DNA of 64,000 nucleotides from Ancistrus triradiatus (Eukaryota > Chordata > Actinopteri > Siluriformes > Loricariidae). Below are positions 44,160 to 56,349 of the stretch, piece by piece (position 1 is the first letter of the stretch; every line of letters begins with the position of its first letter). A model generated the notes under the pieces. The model was given only the letters and a program-made list of their open reading frames with translations. It did not search any database and was not told the origin of the DNA. A program made the translations under genes and the position numbers. The DNA is taken from NCBI GenBank assembly GCA_025084515.1, contig JAJAGP010000020.1, positions 868,001 to 932,000 on the forward strand, read 5' to 3'.

Positions 44160-44835
44160 AATGCAAATGCTGCTCACATCGAATAGCTGCTGATTAGTAT
44201 TATGCAAATGACATCATGATCACTGAGAGCTTCTTTCACTGGTGGCCAAGTTAGAATACTGGATTAAATTATTCCTGTAAAGATACAGTCTTGATAAAAC
44301 CCTCTTAGTGTTGTTACACACAGGTTACTTACTGTTTATTTAGTAGAAAACCATTGATGTGATGTGAAAGCAGCAATTTGTGACATGATATGAGCTCAAG
44401 ATGCTTTACAACATCTTTGCATATTTTACTTGGGCTATTAACAGGTCTTAGGTCAGCCACTGGGGGTGGCACAGGAGCCAGTCCACCACCAAAGAGATCC
44501 AGGGTAAAGCCCAATTGGTGTCTTCCAAAAAGGTCATACAGACACATGATTGGCTTATGATTGATTACACCCATTGAGTACTAGGGTAGACCCCCTACCC
44601 CCAGTGACAAGCAGGGGTTAAAACAAGAAAAACATTCTGAAACTTCTGAAAGAATTTACACAGAATACTGGACCATCATTTTTTTTCATTTTTATTGTTT
44701 GGTTTTCTAGGATGTATTTTCAGAGTATGTATTACATTGAGTAAGAGACGCAAATGTTGTGTTTCAGTAATTTCACCAGGGGTTTGCCAACGTTTTGAAC
44801 CTGTCTGAAATATATTTGAAATATTCAAATTTCTC

Positions 44836-44836
<1 letters not shown>
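44160..44836. other. Unassigned sequence
   Basis: An 81-codon minus frame at 44329-44574 is proline/leucine-rich, without a recognisable domain. No repeat recognised. Confidence 0.35.

Positions 44837-44837
<1 letters not shown>

Positions 44838-44896
<59 letters not shown>
44838..44896. repeat. (TA)n microsatellite
   Basis: About 29 TA units, 85 bp upstream of the gypsy LTR. Confidence 0.98.
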
Positions 44897-44901
<5 letters not shown>

Positions 44902-44981
44902 TTTATAATATTTAATATATAAAATTATTATATGTACTCTCCCCTTTTGTCATATAATGAAACCAATATAACCTATATATA

Positions 44982-45261
44982 TGTCACGCCCGCTACCAGC
45001 ACGGCTCTCCACGCCCGCGTCCTGGAACGCTTGTCTTCCCCCTCCTTCTAATCATGTCCACCTGTTCCCGTTTTTAGCCTCGCTTTCTCCTTATTTAAGC
45101 ACTCATTCGTTCCCCGTTCTGTTGCTAAATCACTTGGTCTCCTACCTTGTCTCGTAGCTTCATATCAAGTACGTTGTCTGGTGCTCCTGTTTCTTAAATA
45201 AACGCCGCTCTTCGATCCAGTTGCCTGCGTTTGTCTCCTGATTTTCCATACCAGCGTAACA
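44982..45261 (+). repeat. 5' LTR of Ty3/gypsy element
   Basis: The 280-bp segment begins TGTCACGCCCGC and ends CCAGCGTAACA (TG...CA form). CCTTATTTAAGCACTC is a TATA-like promoter and AATAAA occurs at about 45197. The gag ATG lies only 15 bp downstream. No matching 3' LTR was found in the window. Confidence 0.75.
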
Positions 45262-45276
45262 GTTGATTTAGCCGCC

Positions 45277-48200
45277 ATGGAGACAGCGGCTAGTGGATCA
45301 GACCACGGCTCTGCTTCTGCCTTCGGACAACAGCTCGCCGACCTCCGTGCCCAGCTGGAAGAGGTTGCCCGTGCCGTCACGCTACTAGCTGAGAACCAGC
45401 GCTCGCTCAGTTTGTTGGTTCCCTCTGTTAGCGAGCTCTCCCAATGCGTGTCACGGCTGACGCCGTCCCCAGCTGCCGCGGACTCCCCTGCTTCAGTTCC
45501 GCTTCCCTCCAGTCCTCCGCGGGCCTCGCCTCCGCACTCGGCTTTCAAGATCGCCCTACCGGAGAAATATGACGGAGACCCGGATCGCTGCGAGGGTTTC
45601 CTGCTACAGTGTGACTTCTACTTCATTCACTCACCCTCGGAATCTGACGCAGCCCGCATAGCCTTGGTAATCTCCCTCTTGTCACACCGTGCCCTGGATT
45701 GGGCCACCACAATCTGTTCCCAATAGGGAATTGAAGCAAGGGATTATGACCGCTTTTTGGCCGCTTTCCGCTCCGTGTTCCAACATCCTCGCGAGGGTCG
45801 CTCCAGTGGTGAGTTGCTGCTCAACCTGCGTCAGGGTCGCCGCTGGAATTCGCCAGCTCTCCTTTCAGCTTTTCACCAGGGGCTACGTCCCGATCTAAGG
45901 AGGGAATTGGCAGGACGCGACCTCACCCTGGAGGAACTCATCTCTCTCACCATTCGCCTGGATCAACTCCTTGTATCCCGATCTCGTTCCGCTCCTTGCT
46001 CCACTCCGGCCTTCGCCGTCCGGGATCCCTCGCCTCCTCCCGAGCCCATGGAGCTCGCTGGCACTCACCTCCCCTCCGAGGAGCGTCGACGTTGCTTCGA
46101 GCTGGGGCTATGTTGTTACCGCGGTTCCAACCTTCACCTACGCCTCGACTGCGACCTCGCTCCCCCTCTCGGGTCTACTGGCATGCGTGCCGGGGCCACG
46201 GCACGCACACCCCGGGTGAGTCAGCTCCCTCTTATTCCCTCCTTTACTTTGCCTGTACTCTTGCGAGTCTCTCATGCTGAGCTCTCCCTTACAGTCCTGA
46301 TTGATTCCGGCGCCCAGGGGAACTTGATTGCCAACCATCTGGTTACCAAATGGAAGATCCCCTGCACCCCTCTCCCCGCGGGTCTGCGAGTCACTGCAGC
46401 GGACGGTTGACCGCTCGACTCTGGCCTCCTCACCACTGTCACTGCCCCCCTGCGACTGCTCACCAGCGCCACCCATGAGGAGACTATCACTCTTCTTCCT
46501 GTGGCCTCCCTGGCTTATCTCATTATCCTGGGTCTTCCCTGGCTTCACCGTCACGACCCCCTCATCTCCTGGTCTACCCGGGAGCTTATCCGCTGGTCCC
46601 CTAGGTGTCAGAACCACTGTTTACGTCGCCCTGCCCTCCAAGTCCACTCTCTCCCTGTCTCCATCTCTCCCTCTCTCCCCCTCGACGTGCACAGTGAGTA
46701 TCAGGACCTGGTACCTGTCTTCGGAGAAGGTACACCGGCCTGTCTTCCTCCTCACCGACCGTACGACTGCGCTATAGAGCTGTTACCAGACGCACCTCTA
46801 CCCAAAGCCCATCTGTATCCCTTTTCACTGGCCGAAGAGAAAGCCCTGAGCGACTACATCACCGAGTATTTGAGCCTTGGCTTCATCCGTCTATCCACCT
46901 CGCTTGTCTCTGTTGGCTTCTTCTTCGTACCCAAACGGGACTCGTCGTTACGGCCGTGCATCGATTATCGGGAGCTCAACCGCATCACTAGGAGGTATGT
47001 CTACCCACTCCCGCTGGTGCCCTCGGCTCTCGAGCAACTTCGGACCGCCCGCTGGTACACCAAGCTGGATCTCCGGAACGCCTACAACCTGATCCGCGTG
47101 AAAGAAGGTGATGAGTTGAAGACCGCGTTCAGCACCAGCTCAGGCCATTACGAATATCTAGTGATGCCTTTCGGTCTGGCCAATGCCCCCTCTGTCTTCC
47201 AGGCCTTCATTAACGAAGTCCTCCGGGATATGCTGGGCCGTTTCATGATCGTGTACCTGGATGACATTTTAGTCTACTCTCCGGACCTCACCACCCATAT
47301 CGCCCATGTCCGCCTGGTCCTAGAGAGGCTGCATTCCCACCAGCTCCGTGTGAAAGTCGAGAAGTGCGAGTTCCACAGTCAGTCAGTGCACTCGGTTACG
47401 TCATATCACCCTCCGGCATAGCAATGGACGACTCTAAGGTCTCTGCCGTCCTCTTGTGGCCCACACCCAAGTCCATCAAAGAGCTCCAACGCTTTCTGGG
47501 ATTCGCAAATTTCTATCGTCGCTTCATACTGAATTTCAGCCGGACGGTGGCACCCCTCACCTCACTCCTGCGGGGCAATCCTCGTTCCTTCCGCTGGTCC
47601 CCAGAGGTAGAGCCGTTACCACCCTGAAATCCGCCTTTACCCACGCTCCAGTCCTGGGTCACCCCGACCCGGACCGCCCCTTCGTTCTGGAGGTCGACGC
47701 GTCTTCGGCAGGTGTGGGGGCCATCCTTTCACAACGCCTGGGCAACCCACCTAAGCTGCATCCCATCGCCTTCTTCTCACTCCCACAGAGCTCACTCCCA
47801 CAGAGCGCAACTACGACGTGGGAGACCGCGAACTGCTGGCCATCAAACTGGCGCTGGAGGAGTGGAGACATTGGCTTGAGGGCTCCAAACACCCTTTCAC
47901 CGTTCTAACCGATCACAAGAACCTCGAGTATCTGCGCTCCGCCAAACGTCTCAACACCCGCCAGGCTCGCTGGTCTCTCTTCTTCACCCGCTTCACCTTC
48001 ACCATCTCCTATCGGCCCAGTTCCAAGAACACCAAGGCTGACGCCCTCTCTCGCAGCCTCGATCCCTCCTCAGTCACCCCGAAGGATCCAGCACCTATCC
48101 TCCCGGCCTCCTGTGTTGTTGGCGCCATCCAGTGGGATTTCGAGCGAGAACTGGATGACATGCTCTCCCAGACGCGTATCCCCCCTGAGTGCAGGAGATT

Positions 48201-48440
48201 CATTCCTCCCAGCTTTTGTGACCATCTCATCACCTGGGCACATGTCTCCCTTTGTTCTGGCCACCCCGGGGAGACCCGCACCCATCAACTCCTGGCCGCT
48301 CGCTACTGGTGGAGAACTATGCGCAGGGACGTTCATCAGTTCGTGGCTTCCTGCAGCGTCTGTGCCCAAAGCAAGACCCCTCGCACTCTTCCCTCTGGTC
48401 AGCTCCATCCCTTGCCCATTCCCATTGGATCCACCATGCT
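45277..48440 (+). pseudogene. gypsy gag-pol polyprotein pseudogene
   Basis: A single long frame runs from ATG 45277 to about 47385 with two premature stops: TAG 45724-45726 and TGA 46408-46410. Gag covers 45277 to about 46160 (FKIALPEKYDGDPDRCEGF). The zinc knuckle at 46111-46152 follows C-x2-R-x4-H-x4-C, with Arg in place of the second Cys. The protease motif DSG is at 46303-46311. The reverse transcriptase is at about 46790-47360 with YLDD at 47254-47265. Frameshifts near 47385, 47605 and 47800 (the last with a small duplication, CTCACTCCCACAGAG) interrupt RNase H (LEVDASSAGVGAILSQ, GDRELLAIKLALEEW). The integrase HHCC finger at about 48230-48370 ends SCSVCAQSK. The frame is then lost. Confidence 0.85.
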
Positions 48441-49554
48441 CATTAGGACTACGTTCAGTCCGTTAAAGCTAAACATGTTAACACCTCGTGACCATGTCTT
48501 CACAGGGATGCCTTTTAAGATTAAGCAGACCACTTCTGCCGCCCTCTGGTGGTGTCTGTGGATGTCGCTGGCACTCTGACACTCTGACACAATCTGTCTC
48601 TGTTTCGACCTCTGCTTTCTTTGATTATTGAACTTGTAGTGTAACTTGTTTATCTTTACTGCATCCATGTTATTACTTTTGCAGATGGCCATTTTTATTT
48701 ATTTTTCAAAAACTATTACCTATAAACTTTAAACTATCACCCTGTTTTTGTACCAGTTCCAGTTACCAGTTAATTGATTTACATATATAGTACTATACTG
48801 TTTGATCAACAATTCTATCCAGTATAATGGAATGCAGTAAATATTGTTTTTGGGGTTTTAATAATAAAATCTGTGCTTATCAACCAGTCAATTGTCTGGA
48901 AGTTTTTAATTCTCCTATCAGAGGGCAAAAGGCAGTTATTGTAGAGGTTGTACTGAACTGGATGCATCAAAGATGCTTGTATACCTAAGAAAAATGATAA
49001 GCCATATGTGCATCATGGTCATGGGCAAGCACAGTACCTTACATGTTCTCTTTCAGCATTATTATTTAACTTTGTTTCCCAGTCGCTGTGCGTTTGGGAG
49101 GGATGTGTATCAGCTCTTCAGTAAGGAACACAGCCTTTTCAAAGGCATACTTCATTAACATTGCTAATGCAGGCTTTCATCCTCGCTAATTAGAGATTTG
49201 GTGAAGTGAGTCTTGTATTTAAAAAGGGAACAGATGAGGCAGCGACACTAGAGTCCCTGTCCTTGATATTCATAAAGCTTTATACTGTAAAACTACTACA
49301 GAAAATAAGCATTTCTGTTCCTGTTCTTGGACTAGTTTTGATGTTCAACATACAGTGTATATATTTACCCGGATTTTTCCAAAACTCAACTTTTTTCTGG
49401 TAGAATGTCAAGAAAAAACCTTTTGAATCCTTTGTCGTTCGTAAGTTACTTACAATATGCAGTCTAATATTCATACAGATCAGAATAATAGACAAATACA
49501 TTATGCATGAAAGCTATTTATTGCACGGTATCTTTTATTAAAGCCACTGATTAA
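48441..49554. other. Unassigned sequence after gypsy break
   Basis: From about 48440 the reading frame of integrase turns into unrelated AT-rich sequence. No LTR is recognised. Nothing else is supportable. Confidence 0.4.
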
Positions 49555-49960
49555 TCATTGACAGTCCTAAGTATGTGAACAGCTGGACTGATGTCTGCGC
49601 TACGAAAGCATTTTAAAGGCCTGAGTGCTTGGCAATCAACAATAAGACAAATTGTCTACACATGGAGAAAGTCAGTACTGTTGCATATTACTCTAGCAGC
49701 TGCAAAAGTCACACCAAGAGCACAGTTCGAGGCTTCGTTGAGGGAACATCTAAAATGAATCTAAAATTAAATTGAACAGGGGAATGTTAGAATTGCAGTT
49801 CATCACCTGAAGCTGAATAATGCAATCAGTGACAGCAAGATTAAATCAACTACAGAAAAAAGAAATACATTTTGGTAATGTCAAGAGTCTCAACCCAACA
49901 GAGATGATGTAACATTATGTAAAAGAAAGTCTAGAATGCTCTAAACCTCTCTTTCACCAT
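49555..49960 (+). repeat. Possible very old Tc1-like remnant
   Basis: ACAATAAGACAAATTGTCTA followed by CACATGGAGAAAGTC and GCAGCTGCAAAAGTCACACC, AAGAGCACAG resembles the N-terminal DNA-binding region of a Tc1 transposase gene. No frame or TIR survives, so the call is tentative. Confidence 0.3.
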
Positions 49961-50154
49961 TGTACACATGGTTGGGAAGAATGACTGCTGCTAAATGTAG
50001 CAGTTATTCGAAACAAGGATTCACATATCATAAGGTGGATTGGGAATGTCTATTAGTATGACCTAAATGTAGATCGGACCTTTTCTGGCTAATTAACATG
50101 TAAAATGCATATTTATAAGCGCAATAGTGGAGATATTGTTTTTCTTTTTAACTT

Positions 50155-50360
50155 TCTCTCTTCTCCCCGTGTCCACGTGGGTTTTCTCTAGGTACTTTGG
50201 TTTTCTGCAGTCAGTGAGGGTCAATGTACTCAGTCCCTGGTCCAAGCCCTATATAATGCAAGGGTTTGTGGAAGGAAGGGCACGTGATGTATAACCTGTG
50301 GCATGTCTAATATGTGGAAGAGATCCACTCTGGTGACCATTAAAAGGAGAAACCGGTAGA
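50155..50360 (+). repeat. SINE-2 degenerate fragment
   Basis: TCTCCCCGTGTCCACGTGGG and TTTTCTCTAGGTACTTTGGT are SINE-2 body sequence. The 3' part is replaced by unrelated sequence. Confidence 0.5.
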
Positions 50361-51262
50361 AAAGAAGAAGATCCTGTATGAAGATGATATCCAGTGTTTT
50401 TCATCCCTAATTGATTGAAAGATACAGTTTTGATTAAAATACATATTAACCTTAAGTGGCTCCTTGAAAATGAATTATTTAGGCTTTGCCTTAGAGTAAG
50501 GGCAAAGCCGGGGGTTCTGCCTTCTTGCCTCTCAAATGTGATCACTCAGGTTTGTTGGTTGCTGGGGATGTGTGTTGCAGATGTTCCTCTTTGCTGTTAC
50601 CTTCTGGTTTGTCCCTTTCTTGCTATGATGTTATATTTAGTGCTGCTGGGGTCTCATGCTACGCTTGGTACTACTGGTACAGATATGCTGTTAATAGACT
50701 CTGCACTGTTAACAACGACTAACTACATATTCTGTTTTCTCTCCAAGTTCTTCTTGCAGTACCAAGTCCACCTTACACACTAAGATGTTCTTCCAATACC
50801 ACTTCTGGCTCCACTCAAGCTGTCATCAGTGCAGTCCTCATGCCATTACTCACATCAGAGGGCAATAACTCCCCATCCACTCCACCGGCTGACTGAGCAT
50901 ACTATGCCTTTAAAACTTTCTCACTGAAGACACGAGAACCAAGGGTACAATGACTCCATTTACTGGACTAAATAATGCTAATGTTCATATTCTCCACATT
51001 ATTATAGTCAACATTTTATTTAAATATTCTATTCTCTTATATTATTTAATTTTGTATTCTCTAATTTATACTCTTCATAATACTGTAGTCTCTTTAATTG
51101 ATTATAGTCCATATATCATTATATTTTATCTTATTTAGTATATTTTCATGTCAGAGGAGTGACTGGGTAATGTCCGATTAGCCATCATAGATGACACAAT
51201 GACATTAGATTTAAATGCACTGCCTGAGTTATGGTTGCATACTAATTTCAAGGATTTTATAT
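50361..51262. other. Unassigned sequence
   Basis: A 122-codon plus frame at 50415-50783 is hydrophobic without a recognisable domain. The following 300 bp are very AT-rich. No feature is supported. Confidence 0.35.
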
Positions 51263-51264
51263 AC

Positions 51265-51550
51265 TGTCACATCTACACGCTCACCTTCGCACCACGCCCA
51301 CCTGCTACCACTTTCTCTCTCCAACCTTCTATCATCTGCACCTGTCTCTCATTTTCTGTCTTTTTCTGTCGTCTATTTATTCCCTCTCACTCCCTAGTCT
51401 GGTTGCTTAGTCTCGTGGTTTTTTACCCCGTTTCTAAGCCCCTACTCTATCTGATCAGGTTTCTCGTTTCTATCCTACCTTATTGCGTCAAGTTTCTGGC
51501 TACTAGTTGACAAGAGTGAGCCAAACATCTCCGTAGCTCCACTGTTCAGT
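51265..51550 (+). repeat. LTR-like segment upstream of element P
   Basis: TGTCACATCTACACGCTCAC, CACCTGTCTCTC and GTCTATTTATTCCCTCTC parallel the layout of the gypsy LTR (TGTCACG start, CACCTGT, TATTTA box), but sequence identity is low and no clear end is visible. It may be the LTR of the P element that follows. Confidence 0.35.
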
Positions 51551-51559
51551 GTGTCTATG

Positions 51560-51960
51560 CCGAGGGCTCAGCTCACCAGCCTTCAGCCGGTACCGCAGTT
51601 TGCCCGCCATTTGTTGGATCCTCCGATGGCCGGCCAGTTATAGCTAGGGCCAACCAAATATAGTGTTCGCTGTACCAGAGACCATTCAGGGGTCGCCCGT
51701 CCCAGAGTCTATTCAGGGGTCACCCATTGCAGAATCCATCCAGAGGTTGTCTATCAAAAGACCGTCCAGAGGTTGTCTATCCCCGAGACCATCCAGAGGT
51801 TGTCTATCCCCGAGACCATCCAGAGGTTGTCTATCCCAGAGACCATCCAGAGGTCATCAGTCCCAGAACCTGTCCAGATGTCGTCTATGCCCGAGACCGT
51901 CCAGAGCTCGTCTATGCCCGAGACCGTCTCCCTGTCTGATCCACTCCCTCTGTGTGTCTC
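51560..51960 (+). repeat. Element P, second locus with 27-bp (9-residue) repeats
   Basis: PVPQFARHLLDPPMAG at about 51584 matches PQLARQLLDP at 35 kb. The region 51669-51940 then has about ten 27-bp units encoding nonapeptides such as SIPETIQRL, SVPEPVQMS and SMPETVQSS. A stop (TAG) near 51641 and a frameshift near 51759 break the frame. The consensus is S-x-P-x-x-(I/V)-x-R-x in both loci. Confidence 0.55.
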
Positions 51961-53320
51961 CTATCTCTAAGCCGGCATCAAATATACAGTACCTACAATG
52001 CCACTGATCACTGAATGGGAACTGAATGGGCACTGAATGGGCACTCCACATTGTTTTCTAGAATCTCCAAAGTTTTCTACTTATCATTGTAAAAAATGGA
52101 GGTCCATTGTAGTGAAGTCCCAAGACAATGGTATAGGTCATGTGATTAATTTTAAATTCATCAGATACTTTTATCAAGTACCATCATGACCAAACAAGTA
52201 GTTCCATGATGGCTCTAGGATAAGACTAATATAATTAAGACTAATATAACTAAGACTAATCTAATTAAACTGAGTGTTATATCTTAAATTAGTTGTTGTT
52301 GTTGTTTATTGGCCCTCAAAGCTCTGTACAACCCAGTAAGATTGCAGGAGCTTTTCACTAAATTTGTCTTGCCTTTGTTTTCCATCTGGGCTTTGTGTGC
52401 TATGCGCTCTCAATGCTGCACAGCAGATGTCACGGTTCAGTTGTAATCCTGTTTCTCAGAGAGGATTTGTCACCCATCAATAATGATTCTCCTACACCAT
52501 CTCCTTGTGAATGCACCCAATCTGTAGGATCTGACTGATCTGTTGATGGAACGCCATGGCCCCACCATGCTGATAAGCCCTGTTTTCAGTTGCTCTTGAG
52601 CATCCACTTTCAGAAATGTAGCAAATTGTAAGGCTTCCACTCTATTGTTAGACAGAATTGGTTGTGAATAACAGCAATTCCCTTCAGACTACCTTGGAAT
52701 GGTACCACATTCATCCCTTTGTAATTGCCTATGTTCATTCTTTTCCTTCGGATAGGATGATTTACTTTCTATGCCAATAAATATGTCATATCCACGGCTA
52801 AAACACAAATGAAGCCATTATCCTGCCTTGCCAGTGGGTAACTAATTTAATCCTTCAGTGGAAGCTTTTACACAGGGATTAGCACCCTATTGTCTCCGAG
52901 TCAATATTATGATATATCTGTTATTCCGATGGATAAGAACACTAGTTTTACATTAATTGCTTTAGGGCATGCCTCATGTCTTGACCTATAATTTCATACC
53001 GCAGTGAACTAAAGGAGTGGAAATCAAAAAGTCTGTATGTTTTGTGCAGTATTATGTATGTATCGCTATGTATCCTTATAAGCCAGGACTAGTTATTTGA
53101 CAGAAACTATAATCTAGAGTAAGGGTCAAGATTTCTTTGCCTTGTGCCAAAAAGCTAAAAAGCTTCAAATTAAGACTGGCCACCAAGGAAGCTAAGAACA
53201 GTCATTTTACTGAATACCAACAATGAGCTGCATCTAGAAACATAGACCTAGTGGTACAATACAAAGCACATCAGCAACGGAAAACAAATAATTGTGATCA
53301 CTGCAACATATGCAGTGAAG
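51961..53320. other. Unassigned, probably unique sequence
   Basis: Apart from short direct repeats (ACTGAATGGG at 52012-52040, AAGACTAATATAA near 52225) nothing is recognised. Confidence 0.4.
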
Positions 53321-54397
53321 TAGTGTTGTAATACTCGTGTCCAGTCTTGAGACTGGTCTCGTCTCAGTCTCAAACTCATTTGGACTCAACATTATCTCGG
53401 TCTCGGAATAAGGTAGACTGAGAAATTGTTGTTGAGACCAGTTGAGCCCAATGCTTCTGTCTGAGGTAATGTTAATTTTAAACTGAACTTTTTTTTTGCC
53501 AATATTGAATATCAACAATCCATTCAAACAGAATAAATCAGTCATTTTTCTACATGCCTAAATAAAAATATGCACTCTGATTGGCTGACAGAGAAAAACA
53601 AGTTACTGCTCTTCTCATTCAGTATCCATTTACATTTATAGCATTTAGCAGACGCCCTTATCCAGAGCAACTTACAATGGGTACAATCTTACAATCCAAG
53701 CAATTGTGGGTTGAGGTTATTGCTCAAGGACCCAACAGTGGCAGCTTGGCAGAGGTGGGATTTGAACCCTGGACCTTCTGGTCCAGAGTCCAGCATCTTA
53801 ACCACTAGGCTACCACAGTGCCACCAATCCAATCCAATCCACTCAATGAACACGTTGTATTTTGAATTGTCTATCTTCAAGTGTGCATTTTCGCCCAATC
53901 TCTTTACCATGTCTGCAAAATCTGAAATTATTAATGCACTGTTATGCATTCACATTTAATAATAAACATGGACAGAATGGATGTTGTTGGCTATATTCAG
54001 TTGACTTTATGTGGTGACTTATGATTTAATTTGACAGAAGAAGAAACAGAATCATCGCCATCATTTGCTTCCAAAAGTTACATTGCCTGTTTGACTAAGA
54101 CTATAATATAATAATAATTACAAAAGATTTAAGCTATATGTAATTTAATGTTATATTTTACAAAATCCATGATGAAATATAATATTGTTTATTAATAATC
54201 GATATCGATATATTATATAATGTATAATGAATGTAAAGTGAATTACAAAAGGATTTTGTATTTTTTCTTGTGTTATGAAAAAATAAGAAGGCCACTCCTT
54301 GACTTGGTCTTGTCTTGGACTCCCTAACTCGGACTCAATGTGTTCCGGTCTTGGTCATGACTTGAACTCGGCTTTAGTGATCTTGACTACAACAACA
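53321..54397 (-). mobile_element. hAT-like element X, copy X1 with SINE insertion
   Basis: The left end is TAGTGTTGTAATACTC and the right end TTGACTACAACAACA. Subterminal sequence is rich in GAGAC/GTCTC and GGTCTTG motifs. Reverse-complemented, the copy aligns along its length with X2 at 60.3-63.3 kb (TGATTGGCTGACAGAGAAAA, GATTTATTCTGTTTGAATGG). No transposase frame is visible. SINE-1 interrupts it at 53627. Confidence 0.7.
53627..53823 (-). repeat. SINE-1, inserted in X1
   Basis: In reverse: GTGGTAGCCTAGTGGTTAAG, GGTTCAAATCCCACC, CCAAGCTGCCACTGTTGGGT and the CTCTGGATAAGGGCGTCTGC tail. X2 lacks it at the equivalent position. Confidence 0.9.
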
Positions 54398-55403
54398 TGA
54401 ATGCAGACGCACAGACGCAGTCCCCATTTTACCAGAGTGCTCTGTAACTGGGAAAAGATCTGGACAGAATTCTACTAACAAGCCACACTGGTCCAGTTAC
54501 CACTTTGTTATCTGGGGTCCTGTCCTGTTCCTTTGGATTCTGAACTAGCTAACTTGGTTAAGTCTTGGCCACTAACAGGTGACATCTTCTTTCTTGTAGG
54601 CTCCATCATGGCCTCCTGGATTCTGTTCTTGGACGATTTCTCCATCCACTCTGTTGGCTAAACTTCCAGTTACTTTTTACTACATTGCATTTTCCAACTC
54701 ACATATGATCCTAGCACAAACGGAAGACTGGTTAACTGTGACTCTCACTAGGAGAAGCAAATGGAAACTGAGAAGGTGAGAGACAACTCTGGCTTGTCTG
54801 GGTCAATCTGAGTAATTGATCATAAACATTAAAATTATAATCAGGTAAAAATAAGGGAACACATATGTATTTGCAAAAACAAAGCTTTCTGGATCAGTTT
54901 CCCAGTTAAGGGTATAAAGTAGTACAAATCAAGTATTTGATGTTGAGACATGTTTGCTCCTAGAGCTCCATGAAACATTTATATCAGATGTAATCTGTGG
55001 CGCTTTTAACTGATTTCTTAGGCTAACGACTGAATGCTCTTGTAATCTGCAGCAGAGGGTGTATTTGGTCTTCTTTCCCAGGGTGATCTTCATAAGATTC
55101 ATTCATTGTAAAATTAGATTTGGCCGCTGCACTTGTTGAAACTTTCAGAAACTGGCTATTGGCCATTTTTTCTTAAAGCAATTAAAGTTATGGACTGACA
55201 TTCTTCTTGGCTTAGTTCAGCTTTTTTGCCACATTAATGATTATTAAAACACACAAAAAAGTATTTCTTCCTTGAAATTCATTCTGCTTTGCCACACAAA
55301 AGTCATAATCTCACCTGTACACACACATGTAGTACTGTGTTAAATTTTAGACAGGTTTGGAACAACGACTTTCCTGCTTAGACTCAGGATCCTAGAGTGA
55401 CTC
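54398..55403. other. Unassigned sequence
   Basis: No recognisable repeat or gene. Confidence 0.4.
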
Positions 55404-55712
55404 TGTGTATCGGACTACTTAATGCCGATGTGCATATTTCACATTTTATTTGAAGTATCCCTCCATGACTTTAGTTTCGTTCTTAGATTTATCATCTACG
55501 CCACCCAAGGAGGTCCCTGTTTGAGTCTTGGTCCTCCCTAGGTTTCTTCCTCATAAAACTTAGGGAGTTTTTCCTTGCCACTGTCGTCCTAGGCTTGCTC
55601 AATTTGGGATTGGACGTAGATATTATAAAATAATCTAAACTTGTAAAATTGCTTTGAGACAATGCTCCATTGTAAAAAGCACTATATAAATAAATATAAC
55701 TTGATTTGACTT
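55404..55712 (+). mobile_element. L2 LINE 3' end
   Basis: TAATGCCGATGTGCATATTT, TTAGATTTATCATCTACGCC, AGTTTTTCCTTGCCACTGTC, GCTTGCTCAATTTGGGATTG and terminal ATATAAATAAATATAACTTG align with the L2 tail at 40.0-40.4 kb. Confidence 0.82.
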
Positions 55713-55714
55713 GA

Positions 55715-56330
55715 ATGGCCAAAATAGAAATCTAAATTAAATCAATATTTGGATTGAATACCCTTTGCCTTCAAAACAGCATCAATTCTTTGAAGAATAC
55801 TCACACAAAGTCAGGGATTTTGAAGGATTATTTTGAGGTGTATGATTAACCACTTACGCCAAACAGGTGATAACAATCATCATTCTCATATGTAGGTTGA
55901 AACACTCATTAACTGAAACAGAAACAGCTGTGTAGGAGGCTTAAAACTGGGTGAGGAACATCCAAGCTCTGCTTAAGAACTGTCTTCATCGTAAAGAAGA
56001 ACAAGGAGTCTAAGAAAGTGATGATATGGCCTCCACAGAACCCTGATCTCAGCATCATCACATCTGTCTGGGATAACATGAAGAGACAGAAGGATTTGAG
56101 CAACGCTACATCAACAAAAGATCTGTTTTTAGTTCTCCAAGATGTCTGGAACAACCTCACTGCCAAGTTCCTTCAGAAACTGTGAGTACCTAGTTGAATT
56201 GATGCTGTTTTGAAGGCATGGGATATTCTCACCATTTCTTTTTTATTATTTAGATTTGTCGTTTGTTTGTTCACTTTGCATTTTGTTAATATGAATTGTT
56301 AATAATATATGAAGCACTTTGAAGACGCAA
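55715..56330 (+). mobile_element. Tc1-E element, internally deleted
   Basis: The left arm (AAATCAATATTTGGATTGAA, TACCCTTTGCCTTCAAAACA) jumps at about 55960 into the C-terminal transposase (WPPQNPDLSIITSVWDNMKR in one frame, with frameshift). The 3' arm (TTTGAAGGCATGGG, ATTTAGATTTGTCGTTTG) follows. The extreme termini are not clear. Confidence 0.6.
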
Positions 56331-56349
56331 AACTGATGATGGACCTCTG

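Larger units (their letters stand above)
44982..48440 (+). mobile_element. Ty3/gypsy LTR retrotransposon, 3' truncated
   Basis: Order: 5' LTR, gag, protease, reverse transcriptase, RNase H, integrase zinc-binding domain. It stops abruptly in integrase near 48440; the integrase catalytic core and 3' LTR are missing. GC content is much higher than in the flanks, consistent with a relatively recent insertion, but multiple lesions show it is dead. Confidence 0.85.

Noticed and set aside
46138..46617. Long minus-strand frames opposite gypsy pol
   Set aside because: Shadow frames of a GC-rich coding region on the plus strand; no domain.
50415..50783. 122-codon hydrophobic plus frame
   Set aside because: No recognisable family; the hydrophobicity follows T-rich composition and no splice or start context supports it.
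53321..53545. 103-codon minus frame at the end of X1
   Set aside because: Its sequence lies entirely in the terminal region of a non-coding hAT-like element and the equivalent region of X2 does not preserve it.
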